A stretch of 64,000 nt of DNA, taken from contig NC_079427.1 in NCBI RefSeq assembly GCF_026213295.1, positions 35,804,239-35,868,238 on the forward strand, written 5' to 3'. Source of the stretch: Gadus chalcogrammus. Lineage: Eukaryota; Chordata; Actinopteri; Gadiformes; Gadidae. Under the pieces are notes generated by a model. That model saw nothing but the letters and a program-made list of their open reading frames with translations. It made no database searches and was not told the origin of the DNA. A program made the translations under genes and the position numbers. Positions 46,276 to 56,583 of the stretch are shown one piece after another; the first letter of the stretch is position 1, and every line of letters starts with the position of its first letter.

Positions 46276-47606
46276 GGGTCTCATTTATAACCGTTGCGTA
46301 CGCACAAAACGGGGCTGAAAGTTGCGTACGTGACTTTTCACGCCAAGGTTGTGATCTATAAAAAACCAACTTGACGGGAAAATGTGCGCAGCCCTAAGCA
46401 AACTCTGACCCATGCGTACGCATGGTTTGGAGGAAAAGGAGAATTGGCGACACAGACGGTGTGGTGGTGAACTGAAGTCAGACCGAAGAATTGCAGAGTG
46501 AGAAGAACGATTATGTTTTATCATCGCCCTTCATCAATTTAATTTCAACCCGTATCATGCGTTAAATCCTAATCAGAATAATTTAAGTCCACTGCGTTAT
46601 TTCTCAGTTATAACTCCAGAAATATCTCCTTAGAATAGAAATAAAAAGAAATTCTCTATATTTAATCCCGTCACTCCATACTGTCCACTGACGGCGTGAC
46701 TGCATGGAATAAACATGTGTCAATGACATTATATTTTTATGTGACACTGTAAACACATGATCAAATGTCAATTAAATCCCAAGTGTGAAAAACCAAGCCA
46801 CACCCATCACAAACGTTGTCCGTTACTCTTGATGCTTTTCATGACAAATCAGGCATTAAAAAGGGGTTATGTTCAAGAACATTTTACGTGGGTAATTACA
46901 AACTGATTATCCAAGGCGTTCTCGTCAGTCTTATTACCGTAACCCTATAAATACAGAGGTGAACGCCGTGGTAATGCTGCACCATATGGCACTTCTGGCG
47001 GACCATGCAGGATTCGGAGGGAGAGGGTATTTAGGGACCATAACGATTTATTGGTAGGCTACATAAAAATATGTAACTCTATGTCAGACCACTTCTTTTT
47101 AAATTCTGGGACTGTGCGCTCCGTGCTACTGACAGAGTTCACTGCTGCAGCAACATGTTGCCACTCACTCTGCTTTTTGTTGTTGGCGATTCCAATCCCG
47201 TGACCGCCAAACAAAACTACCTTTTGGGCCTCCATCTCACCCACAAGTGTCTCCACTTCAACCTCCGTGAAATTTCGCTTTTTTGATTTTCTCAGTACTT
47301 CTGCCATTGTTTCCAACACGACATAATACCGGCATCTGAGTCTGTTTTATATGCAGATCGCATTCATGAGGTCATTTGCATTGACCATTTATGGTTAAAA
47401 AGGGGCGTGTAGAGGGCGGAACGTGAAGCTGATTCAGCTGTGCACAATTATAGTCAGTATGTGATTTATAAAGCAAAGATTGCGTACAGGTGTGCGTACG
47501 CAGTGTTTTATAAATCCGAATATTTTTTGGCGCACGCAAAACTTGGCTTCTGGGCGTACGCACATTTTTAGTAACGATCCCACGCACAGTTTTATAAATG
47601 AGACCC
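46276..47606 (-). mobile_element. PIF/Harbinger element nested in the hAT
   Basis: GGGTCTCATTTATAA and TTATAAATGAGACCC ends, flanked by CTG on both sides (46,273-46,275; 47,607-47,609). Subterminal GCGTACGCA words recur at both ends. It encodes a Myb/SANT-like protein but no transposase, so non-autonomous. Confidence 0.9.
47059..47319 (-). CDS. Harbinger-encoded Myb/SANT-like protein, N-terminal fragment
   Basis: 86-codon frame with KSKKRNFTEVEVETLVGEME and SEWQHVAAAVNSVSSTERT, then EFKKKWSDIE: the three-helix Myb/SANT-like DNA-binding domain found as the second ORF of PIF/Harbinger elements. It lacks the remainder of the protein. Probably not functional. Confidence 0.8.
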   Translation of the reverse strand: MLETMAEVLRKSKKRNFTEVEVETLVGEMEAQKVVLFGGHGIGIANNKKQSEWQHVAAAVNSVSSTERTVPEFKKKWSDIELHIFM

Positions 47607-47786
47607 CTGGTGTGTGACACCGCACGCTTCATCAACCAAATTGTAGTAACGGTAACGCGCCACTTTACATTATCAGTAACGATAACGGCGTTGCAACGAT
47701 GAGAAAAGTAATTAATTCGATTACTCCGTTACTGAAAAAGAACGCCGTTATACTTAAACGCCGTTACTCCCAACACTGGTCATTTT

Positions 47787-48030
47787 CTATTTCTGGATCA
47801 TCTGAAGGAATTTGGCGAATATCCCCTGGCTCTTCAGGCCATTCGGTTTCCTTTTGTGACAGGAAGTCGGGACCATTCAACCATGTTGCTGAATCCAAAG
47901 ATGTTGCTATCTTCAATCCATGTGAAGCATAGTCTGTTGGATTGTCCTTTGATCTAACGTGCCTCCACTGATTCTCTTTGGACAAGTGGTGGATCGTTAC
48001 CCTGGACATTCAGAATTGAACATTGAATTT
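47787..48030 (-). pseudogene. BEL/Pao RNase H-region fragment
   Basis: Encodes WRHVRSKDNPTDYASHGL, then WLNGPDFLSQKETEWPEE, the conserved Pao block after RNase H (normally DNPADxxSRG). It continues in the linker at 45,376 once the hAT and one GTCATTTT are removed. Confidence 0.9.
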
Positions 48031-48048
48031 GCTCAGCGAGTCACTCTG

Positions 48049-48081
48049 AATTCCCCTGGATCAGAACATTCCAGGGGAATT
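48049..48081. repeat. Perfect 12-bp hairpin at the LINE/BEL junction
   Basis: AATTCCCCTGGA (48,049-48,060) and TCCAGGGGAATT (48,070-48,081) with a 9-base loop. Confidence 0.9.
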
Positions 48082-48924
48082 GGGGGAACATCAGACCACT
48101 GTATAAAATATTGCAGTTATCAAGTCTGGAGGTAATAAAAGCATGTATGACAATTTCCAGATCATTCTGGGATAAAATGGACTTGAGATTATCTATAACT
48201 CTCAGTTGATAAAAAAAAACCTTCTTACCACACTATTGATTTGCTCATTAAAATGTAGAGAGCTATCCAGCATGACACCAAGATTTCTGACCACAGAGTG
48301 CACATTGTTAGAGAGGGGACCAAGAGAACTGCTGAGGCTGGTGACAGAGGAAGGCGGTCCAAATATGATGACTTCAGTTTGACTGTTTTTAAGTTGTAAG
48401 AAATTACATGCCATTCAATATTTAATGTTGTTGAGGCAGCCATGCATGTTTTTTTAGTGTAGATATTGTCTGAGGAGCAACTGGGAGATAGATCTGTGTA
48501 TAATCAGCGTAACAGTGGTATTGGCAGTGGTGGGCCCTGTCAAAATCAAAAGAATATATATATATTATTTTTTCAAAATTACATTAATATGTATCTGAAC
48601 GCATCTTAATTCCATATTTTTTTCAGTACTTACAACATAATTCCAGAAGGAAAACCTTTTTGTAAGGCTGAGCTCAGCTGAATAACGCATCACAGCTAGG
48701 TTACATGGACCAGCGGGGCCAGCACTAAAAGTATTGCTAGCCTTTCGCTGAAGCTGCCACCTCCCATTGGATAATAAATTTTAATGCCGTGTGTAATCAG
48801 CCAATCAAATGTTGATGTGTAGTAATAGAACGCCCCCAGGGCCCAGCAATATGCCGGCGCTGGCCCCCGTTGATCATCAGCGAATTTTGAATCGTTGGCG
48901 GTACAGAGTTGATAGTGAACTACT

Positions 48925-49305
48925 ATGGCCACCGCCTTCACAGCACCTAGCAATCCTGTTTCTGATCTCCTTCGTTTGCCTTTTTCAAGGTTTGGGGAGA
49001 AGACCGATTTAATTTCAAGAGGAAGACCTACACCGAAGCTGGATGGGCTGACCCAGGCCGGTAAAGGTTTTGTGCGGCACTTTACAGAGTGCAACTACAG
49101 CCGCTATGACTGGCTAACGGCTAGCACCGTTCAGAACAAGCTATTCTGCTGGCCGTGTTTGCTGTTCAACATCAGTGAGGGGACATGGAACAGCTCCGGA
49201 TTTAGCAGTCTTAACAGCTTCACCAAGGCAGATATAAAACATCAGGCCATCGGTCAGTTTTACTTTGCACTGTGTAGGAGCGATGAACTTGTTGTGGTAC
49301 TTTAG
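48925..49305 (+). pseudogene. hAT transposase N-terminal TTF-type zinc finger
   Basis: Open frame of 126 codons containing FGEKTDLISRGRPTPKLDGL, CNYSRYDWLTASTVQNKLFC and WPCLLF, then SLNSFTKADIKH: the TTF-type finger at the start of ZMYM1-like hAT transposases. It is cut after this domain; catalytic regions are absent. Confidence 0.85.
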
Positions 49306-49646
49306 TTTATAACACATTTTTTGTAATGGTTGAAAACACAAATATATTGCTGGAATTTAGGCAGTAGGCTTAATGGTAATGCTGTGTATGGATGCCGCTT
49401 AATAGGCATAATAATTGAACCCGTTCACTACTACTCCTGTGGGCTTAATATTCTGGCTGGAATAGCTGTTGTAAAATATGTGGCACAAAGGCCTTTTTTT
49501 ATGTTTCATTTTTGATAATGAACTGGCTTTGCACTTGTAATATTGTCGCTATAGGCTTCTTTATTGAATCTGTTGAAGTTGCGAAAAAATCGGGTAAAAA
49601 TAACAATAACTGTGAACACTTGTTCTTGTGTCATGTGTGTGATGTG

Positions 49647-50026
49647 CAGTGTTGGGAACGTTACTTTAAAAAAGTAATCAGTTATAGTTACTCACTACTT
49701 GTTCCAAAAAGTCACTGAGTTAGTAACTGAATTACTCTACATAAAAGTAATTAGTTACCAGGGAAAGTAACCATTTGCGTTACTGTAAAAAGAGAAAGTT
49801 GCTATATGTCAAAGAATTTGGACTTTTCTGAGCCGTTTTCACTTGGCCTTAATGTGTTAAATGGTTGAACTGCCCATTCAAGGCCCTGATATACTTCCAA
49901 CAGAATTGTTATTTGCTTGGTTGCGAAGGCTGTGGAACATCTGCCGAATACTACAGAAAATGCCAACCTTTCATCGGTTTGCTCCGGACTCGCCATTTCT
50001 GCTGCTTCATTTAATCTGTTTGGTGT

Positions 50027-50113
<87 letters not shown>

Positions 50114-50406
50114 CACTGGCTCCGATTGGCTACCATGAAACATAACTCTGCCTTAGCCAATCATAATCGCTTATCTCGTTGTAAACCCACCCGGTCTCCT
50201 CACTAGCAGTTTGTGTTTGGAGCCAGGGGTGCGTTCAGATTATGCAGTTTATTCAATAAATTCATAGTATCGCACTGCATTTAACGTACATTAATGGTAA
50301 CGGCGTTATAACGACGGAAACAGTAATTAGTTAGATTACCCCGTTACTGAAAAAATAGCGACGTTACCTATCGCCGTTCTTTTAAACAGCGTTATTACAA
50401 ACACTG
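49647..50406. mobile_element. 760-bp hAT MITE (CAGTGTTGG termini)
   Basis: Starts CAGTGTTGGGAACGTTAC, ends ACAAACACTG, with perfect 8-bp duplications GTGATGTG (49,639-49,646; 50,407-50,414). Same family as 45,385-47,778. It contains a (TG)n tract at about 50,035-50,108. No coding capacity. Confidence 0.95.
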
Positions 50407-50914
50407 GTGATGTGCAATCTGGTTGCGGAGTGACATAAGGAAAGATCTGATGGTGATGCTGCATTACTCTGGCTCTGCGGTAATACAAAGCGGTGTGAGT
50501 GTGCGCTGTTGTTGTTGCTGAGGATATATATTGTGGCTGTGTTGGCTGTATCAGCACACAATATGACATTTGTGTGCTTGTCTGAGTGTTTGGGGGTTGG
50601 CCGTTGGTGGAGTTTGTTAGTGAAGGCCCTGACTTAAACCCCACTGTACGCTACTGGGTATTGGATACCATATTTATCAAATATGGAACTGAGGGGCAGC
50701 ATGTATACAGAGAAAAGGAGGGGGCCAAGGATTGAACCTTGGAGGACCCCACATTTCATAGTAGCATTAGAAGAGGAGTGATGACCTAATTTAAGTCCTG
50801 TCTTTTGACAGCCTGTGTAGCAGGATGTCATGGTCAATGGTGTCAAATGCAGCCCTAAGATCTAGTAAAACTAAAATGGCGCAGGAGCCAGAGTCAGTAC
50901 AGAGCAGAATGTCT

Positions 50915-50950
50915 GCTAGAGTTAGTGGTTGGCCAACCACTAACTCTAGC
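50915..50950. repeat. Perfect 36-bp palindrome at the LINE 5' junction
   Basis: GCTAGAGTTAGTGGTTGG (50,915-50,932) followed directly by its reverse complement to 50,950, with no spacer. Confidence 0.95.
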
Positions 50951-51059
50951 AAGATGCAACAGAGTGTAAACAGTGAGGAAGGGGAGACTTACACACCGGT
51001 CCTCAGGCTAAACGTAGCGATTGCTTAGAATCCAGAGAGAAACAAAAGGCTAGTTGAAC

Positions 51060-51645
51060 ATGGCAACTCTGTTGACAACAAGTAAGTATGGAAACATTTT
51101 GTTTTGTATCTCACTGGCGTTGCAGAAGTGATGCAGCTCAGAGTTCCTCGTGAGTCCAAAACCTTCGGGCTTTATGCACCTGTCCAATTCAAATCTACTC
51201 AGCTGGTCAAGTTCTGCAATCCATTGTTTACATGGTTTTGCAAGATGTTCTGGGATCACTTCCTCCCATCCACAGCTTCTGCAGAATTATCTTGGCTTTG
51301 AGGATAAAAGGTGAATGGAAACCAAGTGGGTCATAGATAGAACTGACAATAGAGAGGATAGTTCTTCGGGAGGGAACTCTGTCTTGGATGGTAACACTGA
51401 AGCCAAAGGTGTCACTCTGGATGTTCCACTGGATACCTAGAACCCTTTCAAGAGGTGGTTTCTCTTTGTCAAGATCTAGCTGCGCTACTACCTTGGCTCT
51501 GTGACCTTCAGGGACTGTTGTGAGTACCTTGTGGTTGTTGCTCACCCATTTGGTAAGTGTAAACCCTCCTTGGGAACATACTTCCATAAGGTCCTTTGTT
51601 AGCTTGATTGCTTGTCTAGTTGAGGCCATGGACTTAAAGGCATGA
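51060..51645 (-). pseudogene. BEL/Pao reverse transcriptase C-terminal part
   Basis: Encodes SMASTRQAIKLTKDLMEVCS, GGFTLTKWVSNNHKVL, LGIQWNIQSDTFGFSVTI, ILSIVSSIYDPLGFHSPFI, then ELHHFCNASE. These are the RT thumb and RNase H entry blocks of Pao elements. The YVDD region just upstream has been lost to the insertion at 51,646. Confidence 0.92.
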
Positions 51646-52034
51646 TAGGTTTTAATCTGCAATATGCACTTTTTAATATGTTGTTTAAAGTGTTTTTTAC
51701 ACCCCGACAGCAATAAATAACTTAAGGGCAATAAAAAAGAGGCGAAAACCCACCCAATTCTGTACCTGCTATAATCCTGTTAAAATGCTGATCAATCAGT
51801 GCCATTCGGTCCGAATCTAAAGAACCAATCACAAGCCTGTGCGTTCTCACCCCAGTGTGTACGAGCCTGAGCTAGTTCACGGAGGGCAGAGAACACGTTG
51901 TTGCTGACAGTGGACTAGACCTTAGTGGAGGTAGCCTAACAAGCTTGCACAATGCAAGAGAAAAATAAGCAGAAGTTACGCAGCAGCACTCATGCACGGC
52001 TGTGTTCCGAGGGGTACAGATATTCACCTGGTTA
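51646..52034. other. Insertion or replacement inside BEL RT, unassigned
   Basis: 390 bp that interrupts the RT frame. It contains TTAAAGTGTTTTTTACACC near 51,685, similar in start to the TTAA-target element at 52,703, but no matching second end was found. Confidence 0.45.
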
Positions 52035-52695
52035 GGTTGAGGAACAGTCGAATACTACCCTAAGCTTCTTCTTTATTTTATGGTAAACCCCATGATGAGG
52101 AATATACCAAACTTGGCCGTCATCCCTTTGGACATGCGCTTGGGGTACCTCCTCTGCGTGGCCTTTCTGCAGCACATTTTCCATGAAGAACTTGTACTCT
52201 TCAGCATAGGTAGAATCTCCCAGCCAGGTTTAATGTCAGCTGTAGTGCCACGTTGTAGTTATTAGGCATGACTCCTTTTTTCGAAACGGCAGGGGCAAGA
52301 TGTAATGTCCACTTTCACCCACTTTAGGATTGTGGGCAAGCTCCATAAATCTCCTGTCCTCACATGACATCTCTTTCTTCTTCTCAGATTCCTTTTCTGG
52401 GAACTCTGTATTGCCTGAGTAGCAGGTCTTTTAGATTATCCATTGAAATGTGATTGACTGTCATTGAGGTTCTAAGTTTATCCATTGCAGATAAAGACAT
52501 TAGGGGCCTGTTCACCACCCAGCCGAGAAGTGTCTACACTGTGTTTGGTACATTACTCTGGCTGTTTATTATCCGCCAGGGTTCCATCGCTTTACGAACA
52601 TTCATTCCTATTATCATTTCAATGTCAGCAACCATTTTCTTAGCTCTGATTGGGTGAGTAGGTTTTCCGTTTGATGCGTTATTGCAAAAAATCCA
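52035..52695 (-). pseudogene. BEL/Pao reverse transcriptase N-terminal part
   Basis: Encodes, in shifting frames, SMDNLKDLLLRQYRVP, FMELAHNPKVGESGHYILPL, EEYKFFMENVLQKGHAEEVP and RDDGQVWYIPHHGVYHKIKK, then LRVVFDCS: the standard opening of Pao RT. At least three frame breaks. Confidence 0.92.
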
Positions 52696-52896
52696 GTTTT
52701 AAAGTGACTATTTTGAGCAAGGCTTCAAAAACCGTTGTTTTTTTATGTGATACGTCAAACGCGTCATATTACGTAGGAATTGGTAGACGCGGTCGCTGTT
52801 GCTGCCTCAGCTCTATGCGTAGTTGTGAGTAGTTACCGTGGTGAGCGGTCTTGTATTTTCCCCCCCTGTGGTTTTTGGGTTTTTCTCATCGACGAG

Positions 52897-52990
52897 ATGA
52901 GGTTTTGTATCTGTGGGGGTTGTTCCAACTCCGACCTCCTGTCCGACCATCTCCGATTTCACAGTTTCCCCGATCGGAGAAAGGCTGCAC
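52897..52990 (+). pseudogene. THAP-like zinc-finger start
   Basis: Reads MRFCICGGCSNSDLLSDHLR, then FHSFPDRRK: Cys pattern and Phe-Pro of a THAP domain's first half. It then runs into GGTCTAGACC-type repeats and is truncated. No transposase follows. Confidence 0.65.
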
Positions 52991-52991
52991 T

Positions 52992-53282
52992 CACTGGAGA
53001 TGGGCTGGAGACATATGGTCTTGGGGGGTCTAGATCCAGGGGAGACATGCAGGCCTGGGGGGGTCTAGACCAACATGCAGGTCTGGGGGTCCAGACCCAG
53101 GGTAGACATGCAGGTCTGGGGCTCTGTGTTCAGTTTGGCTCAGAATGTTAGTTTGCGTTGCCTAGCCGGTTTAGTTATCGTACATGAAATCCCCTGACAC
53201 CAACGTGTTTACACACAGGAAACAACGTGTCCCAAGAAGACACAACATGTTCAGCGCAAACCCTCACGTTAGTTGTACTCAC
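52992..53282 (-). other. Probable captured eepd1 intron sequence
   Basis: Lies directly downstream of the eepd1 splice donor on the minus strand. 53,020-53,125 has three imperfect repeats of a CATGCAGGTCTGGGG unit. Origin from the eepd1 intron is inferred from position only. Confidence 0.45.
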
Positions 53283-54024
53283 TCGTTCTCCAGTAGGGTC
53301 ATACACACGACCTCTTTGACGCCAGGGTTGTTGGCCTTTTCACTGGAGCAGCGCTGAAGGTCCCAGGTAGCCAGGCGCACCGCGGCCCGGCCGTCCCGCG
53401 GGCCCGGGGCCGGTTCTACGCGGGGCCGCAGGGACACCATCTGCGTGGGTCCTCCCGGCGGGAGGTCGAGGTCGTCGCTCCGGAGGCCGAACGAGGTCGG
53501 GCTCAGATGGGACCGATCCGTGTAGGTCAGCCCGCCGTTGGTATTGGTGGACTTCTTGAGCGCTCCACAAACACCTGGAAACGGATCTGGTCCAGTAGGG
53601 AGCAGTTTATGTGATCGACCCGAACCAGGTCCTCGATGCTCTTGAACGGACCGTGTTAGGTCCGATAGGCAACAATGTTCCGGGCGATTTTCTCTGTGAT
53701 GCCGCGGATGCTCATGAGCTGCGGCGGGGTGGCGGTGTTGATGTTCATGTCGCTGCAGGAGGACATATGCTCCGGGTCTCTCCGCAGGGAGGACGGGGAG
53801 TGCTGCGACGAACTGGTCCTACTCGACACGCAGATCTCCACTTTAATAATCTCCAGTTTGGTGGCGCCTATCCCACTCACCAGCGCTAGGTCCTCCACCT
53901 TCTTGAAGCCCCCGATGCAGTCCCGGTACTCCACGATGCTCCGCGCCACGGGGCGGTTGACCCCGGGCAGGGTAATGAGCTCTTCCTCCGTGGCCGTGTT
54001 GATGTTCAGCCGCTCCTGGTTCAC
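53283..54024 (-). pseudogene. eepd1: Captured eepd1 exon (EEPD1 helix-hairpin-helix region)
   Basis: The minus strand encodes VNQERLNINTATEEELITLP, SIVEYRDCIGGFKKVEDLAL, VSGIGATKLEIIKVEICVSS, QHSPSSLRRD, then NINTATPPQLMSIRGITEKI: the two HhH DNA-binding motifs of EEPD1. A TAA stop interrupts after VAYRT (about 53,656), and a frame shift near 53,555 precedes SPTSFGLRSDDLDLPPGGP and VKEVVCMTLLEN. The exon ends with donor GAACGA|GTGAGT at 53,283. The gene's usual N-terminal leader is absent. The nuclease domain is not here, so it cannot make EEPD1. Confidence 0.88.
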
Positions 54025-54035
54025 CATAATTCTCC

Positions 54036-54157
54036 TGACACCACAACTCTATCTCCCTCCTATTGCCATGGTGTCTCCCCCTATTAGGTGGTTGCTGTTC
54101 TCCCTCACGGCTAGCTGGCTCAAAATTGTACGGAAGTGGTCCGAAACTGTTATCCAT
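54036..54157 (-). pseudogene. P2X7-like zinc-binding leader of the TTAA transposon
   Basis: ATG at 54,157 opens MDNSFGPLPYNFEPASREGE and then RREIELWC. The YNFEP and LWC words are shared by a transposon-associated domain resembling the P2X7 C-terminal region. After about 54,040 the sequence switches to eepd1, which reads in a different frame. Confidence 0.6.
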
Positions 54158-54374
54158 TGTTGTTATGTTGCCTATGTAGTCTATGATGATTAGAACGTCC
54201 GTCTACCAATTCCTACGTCACGCTCGAAAACGAGCGTTTGAGATGCGGAAGTAAAATTGTATCACAAAAACGGCTCAAGATGCCACTTGTAGTGTAGATT
54301 TATTTATAAAAACTAAAAAATCGTGTATTCGAATTTTTTTCACTGCAGTATCTAACTTCCAATACGCACTTTAA

Positions 54375-54871
54375 GGGAGGGAATTGTATCTGTGTGTGAG
54401 AACAATACCGTGATTGCTTCAAGCCCCGGGCTTCAGCCCGGTTCTCTCCGCCGTCTACCAATTGATCTCTCTCTTCTCCAACTGAATCACACGCTATTGC
54501 CCGTCAAGTGGGCGTGGCCTATGTGAAGTGGGCGTGACCGGGGTGACGTAATGGCTCTGCCATCCTCACCTGTCTAAAGATGCTGCCATCTGTGGCTGGA
54601 GTAGTTATTGCAGCTTATGTGTTCTATCCTGCTTCCTAGTGGCTATGTGAGGGTAATGCAGCTTGTGTGTTCGATCCTGCTTCCTAATGGCTATGTGGGG
54701 GCAGCTTATGTGCTTAAAATATGTAACTCCAAGTCCTGCATAGCATTGTGGCATTGTTCTGGCAATTTCTCTAGAAGAGTTTGCGTCTAAGACAGATGAG
54801 ATATTTAGATGCAAAAAGCACACAATACTTGTAGACAATCGGTAGTCATATTATGTATTGAAATATTGTCT
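54375..54871. other. Non-coding part between the TTAA element and BEL gag
   Basis: Contains three tandem copies of a GCAGCTT(A/G)TGTGTTC(T/G)ATCCTGC unit (54,608-54,720). GGGCGTGGCC words at 54,510-54,540. No gene seen. Confidence 0.5.
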
Positions 54872-55700
54872 CTAAGGACCATGCGGGTCTGGTATCCTAT
54901 CACATGCGTGTGAATGTTTTTCCAATAGTTGCATTGCTACTGAATATCTTCTTTGTGCATCCACGTGCATACAGCCATGAACAAGGTCTCTGGCCTGACC
55001 TGCTGTAAACTGTTCAAGAAAGTAGAGCCTATCCTGGGAACTGCTTTTCTTGTCCTCTATTAAGTATTTGAATGCATGCATGAAAGGTTGGCATGATAGT
55101 GGATCACCTTTAAACACTGGCACTTCTCTTTTAGGCAATAGAGATACATTTTGTTGCATTATTATGAGTTCAGTAATATCCTTTGAGTTTTTACCATTGT
55201 GCTGATGTTTTCCTGAGTCATAGTACTGGTTGCATGGTTTGACCGGTGTGGGTTTGAAGCACTTGAGTGCTATTATGAATGTCCCCAACCGCTTTCTGTA
55301 TTCAAGTTTTGGCAAAGCACCCAATTTAATGAATTCCAAAGCAGATGTGCCCCATGTTTGTTCCACATTATCCGGTTTGCTTGTTTCCTCAAAGTATTCA
55401 TTCATAGAATCACCATAAGACTCTGTCATATTTGGATTTAGGAGTACTTTAATTTTTGCATCTAGTGCTACAATTTGTGCAACCAGTTCCACCATTTCCA
55501 TTTTTGATTTGATGATGGTTTCCTGCAACTGCAATGAATGCATTACCTTTAATGCAGCAGATTTTGCCTCCAGAGCTGCCTTCTGAGGAGAAGCCAGCCG
55601 TCTCAGCAGAAGATGTACTTGATGCAGTTGTCCTCCTTATGACATTTGGTATGCTGTCCAGTGGATTGTGGACTCTGTTCCGTTTGCCATGTTTGGGTTA
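54872..55700 (-). pseudogene. BEL/Pao gag-like gene
   Basis: ATG near 55,692 opens MANGTESTIHW; a stop follows about 16 codons later. A 223-codon open stretch (55,543-54,872) encodes LEAKSAALKV-type coiled coil, then VPVFKGDPLSCQPFMHAFKY and QDRLYFLEQFTAGQARDLVH, the Gag core that precedes the protease in Pao elements. The Gag zinc finger and protease are missing. Confidence 0.88.
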
Positions 55701-55711
55701 ACCCAAAAAAA

Positions 55712-56164
55712 AGAAAAGGTAATTGAAGTTCATCACTCTTGGCTCATACCAGTCCATAGAGTCAATTTATTTTTCCTCTTGTGATAAAAGCTTTTGAACA
55801 GAATCATGCACATTATTAAATTAATCCAAAGCTTGTTTAAACATTTGTATACATTTATCAACGTCATCAGTCGTTCTTCCTTCCTTCAGACAGCAAGGCT
55901 TTTGTTTAATTTATTCTCCTTGTGGACACTCCAAGGTTCGCTCTGCATGTTGCATCAGTGATTTATAACTATCCTCCTCTTCCACAGCTGTTATTGGTTC
56001 AGTCATTGTCCCGTATATGTTGACAATTTAATTATTGATTTCCTTTTATTAGATTGCCTCTTTATTTATTTTCCTCTGTTCCTCTTTCCGCCACGTCTGT
56101 GGGGTGTGCATTGTTAATTAACACGGAGAACCTGTTGCCGGTTTGTTTGGCAATCGCATCATAA
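55712..56164 (-). repeat. BEL/Pao 5' region, direct repeat with 60,662-61,088
   Basis: About 90% similar to 60,662-61,088 by eye (shared GTAATTGAAGTTCATCACTC, AACCTGTTGCCGG, ending TATGTCAAAC). It lies just upstream of gag, so it is part of the LTR or leader. Confidence 0.75.
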
Positions 56165-56583
56165 TATGTCAAACAGTCATTCCATCGAACAGAGTTTTAA
56201 ACACAGATCGCATCCGCACGTCCATATTCACAAGCACTGCACGGCTCATTCATGATTTGGTTTACTCACGGGTATCCAAACGAGCTGCGCGCCCGTCTTC
56301 CTTTCCTTTGTCTATACGAAAAGTTTGATTGTCTTTTTTTTTTACCTTTATTTTACCAGGAATATTCCCATTGAGATTGAAAATCTCTTTTCAAAGGGAG
56401 TCCTGGCCAAGATGGTAGCATAAAAACACATTTCACATTGAACATTAAAAAAACAAAACTCACATTAAAAGTAAAATACAAGACACCAAAGACAATAAGA
56501 CAAATCACAATAAAGGTCAGAGGAAAGTTATGCATAATAAAACTGCTAGACTAAGTTATACGAGTATGGTTTGTTCTAGGAGC

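Larger units (their letters stand above)
45385..47778 (-). mobile_element. hAT element (CAGTGTTGG termini) inside BEL/Pao
   Basis: 2,394 bp, starting CAGTGTTGGTCAAGTTAC and ending CCCAACACTG, with perfect 8-bp duplications GTCATTTT (45,377-45,384; 47,779-47,786). Subterminal GTAATTAGTTAC words are typical of this family. 46,142-45,924 (minus) encodes a BED-type zinc finger. It contains the Harbinger element at 46,276-47,606. Confidence 0.95.
48525..50656 (+). mobile_element. hAT element (ZMYM1/TTF-finger type) inside the L2 LINE
   Basis: 2,132 bp with perfect 8-bp duplications GGTATTGG (48,517-48,524; 50,657-50,664). Left end CAGTGGTGGGCCCTGTC, right end (inverted) CAGTAGCGTACAGTGGGG. The LINE frame IFDKYGIQY continues to CYAD across it. 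It contains a second hAT at 49,647-50,406. Confidence 0.92.
48082..50950 (-). mobile_element. L2-like LINE fragment inside BEL/Pao
   Basis: The minus strand encodes TDSGSCAILVLLDL, AAFDTIDHDILLHRLS, CGVLQGSILGPLLFSVYML, then a hAT insertion, then CYADYTQIYL (second catalytic Asp changed to Tyr), LQLKNSQTEVIIFGP and NLGVMLDSSLHFNEQI, and stops at LDYCNILYSGL. The piece lacks both LINE ends and is bounded by palindromic junctions. Confidence 0.88.
52703..54370. mobile_element. Kolobok-like TTAA transposon carrying an eepd1 exon
   Basis: Flanked by TTAA at 52,699-52,702 and 54,371-54,374. Ends AGTGACTATTTTGAGC and, inverted, AGTGCGTATTGGAAG. The left end encodes the start of a THAP-like finger on the + strand (from 52,897). 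The right end encodes, on the minus strand (from 54,157), an FGPLPYNFEP...EIELWC leader like the P2X7-type zinc-binding domain found in fish transposons. Between them is eepd1 sequence. Kolobok assignment rests on TTAA plus THAP; TIR similarity is partial. Confidence 0.75.
43850..56330 (-). mobile_element. BEL/Pao LTR retrotransposon, decayed, with many nested insertions
   Basis: Minus-strand order from right to left is gag (55,700-54,872), RT start (52,695-52,035), RT end/RNase H (51,640-51,060; 48,020-47,787), linker and integrase (45,376-44,350), then a 3' part to about 43,850. The gaps are inserted elements. A 5' region at 55,712-56,164 is shared with 60,662-61,088. All reading frames carry stops or shifts. 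Outer LTR borders could not be fixed. Confidence 0.85.

Noticed and set aside
47059..47319. Host Myb/SANT gene
   Set aside because: It lies wholly inside a Harbinger element with TIRs and a 3-bp duplication; this protein type is the usual second Harbinger ORF.
53283..54157. Resident eepd1 gene inside a kalrn intron
   Set aside because: Only one exon with an internal stop and frame shift, no N-terminal leader, and it is enclosed by TTAA-flanked transposon ends. Capture explains it better.
51646..54374. One single TTAA element from 51,685 to 54,374
   Set aside because: BEL RT coding sequence resumes at 52,035-52,695, so two separate insertions are needed.
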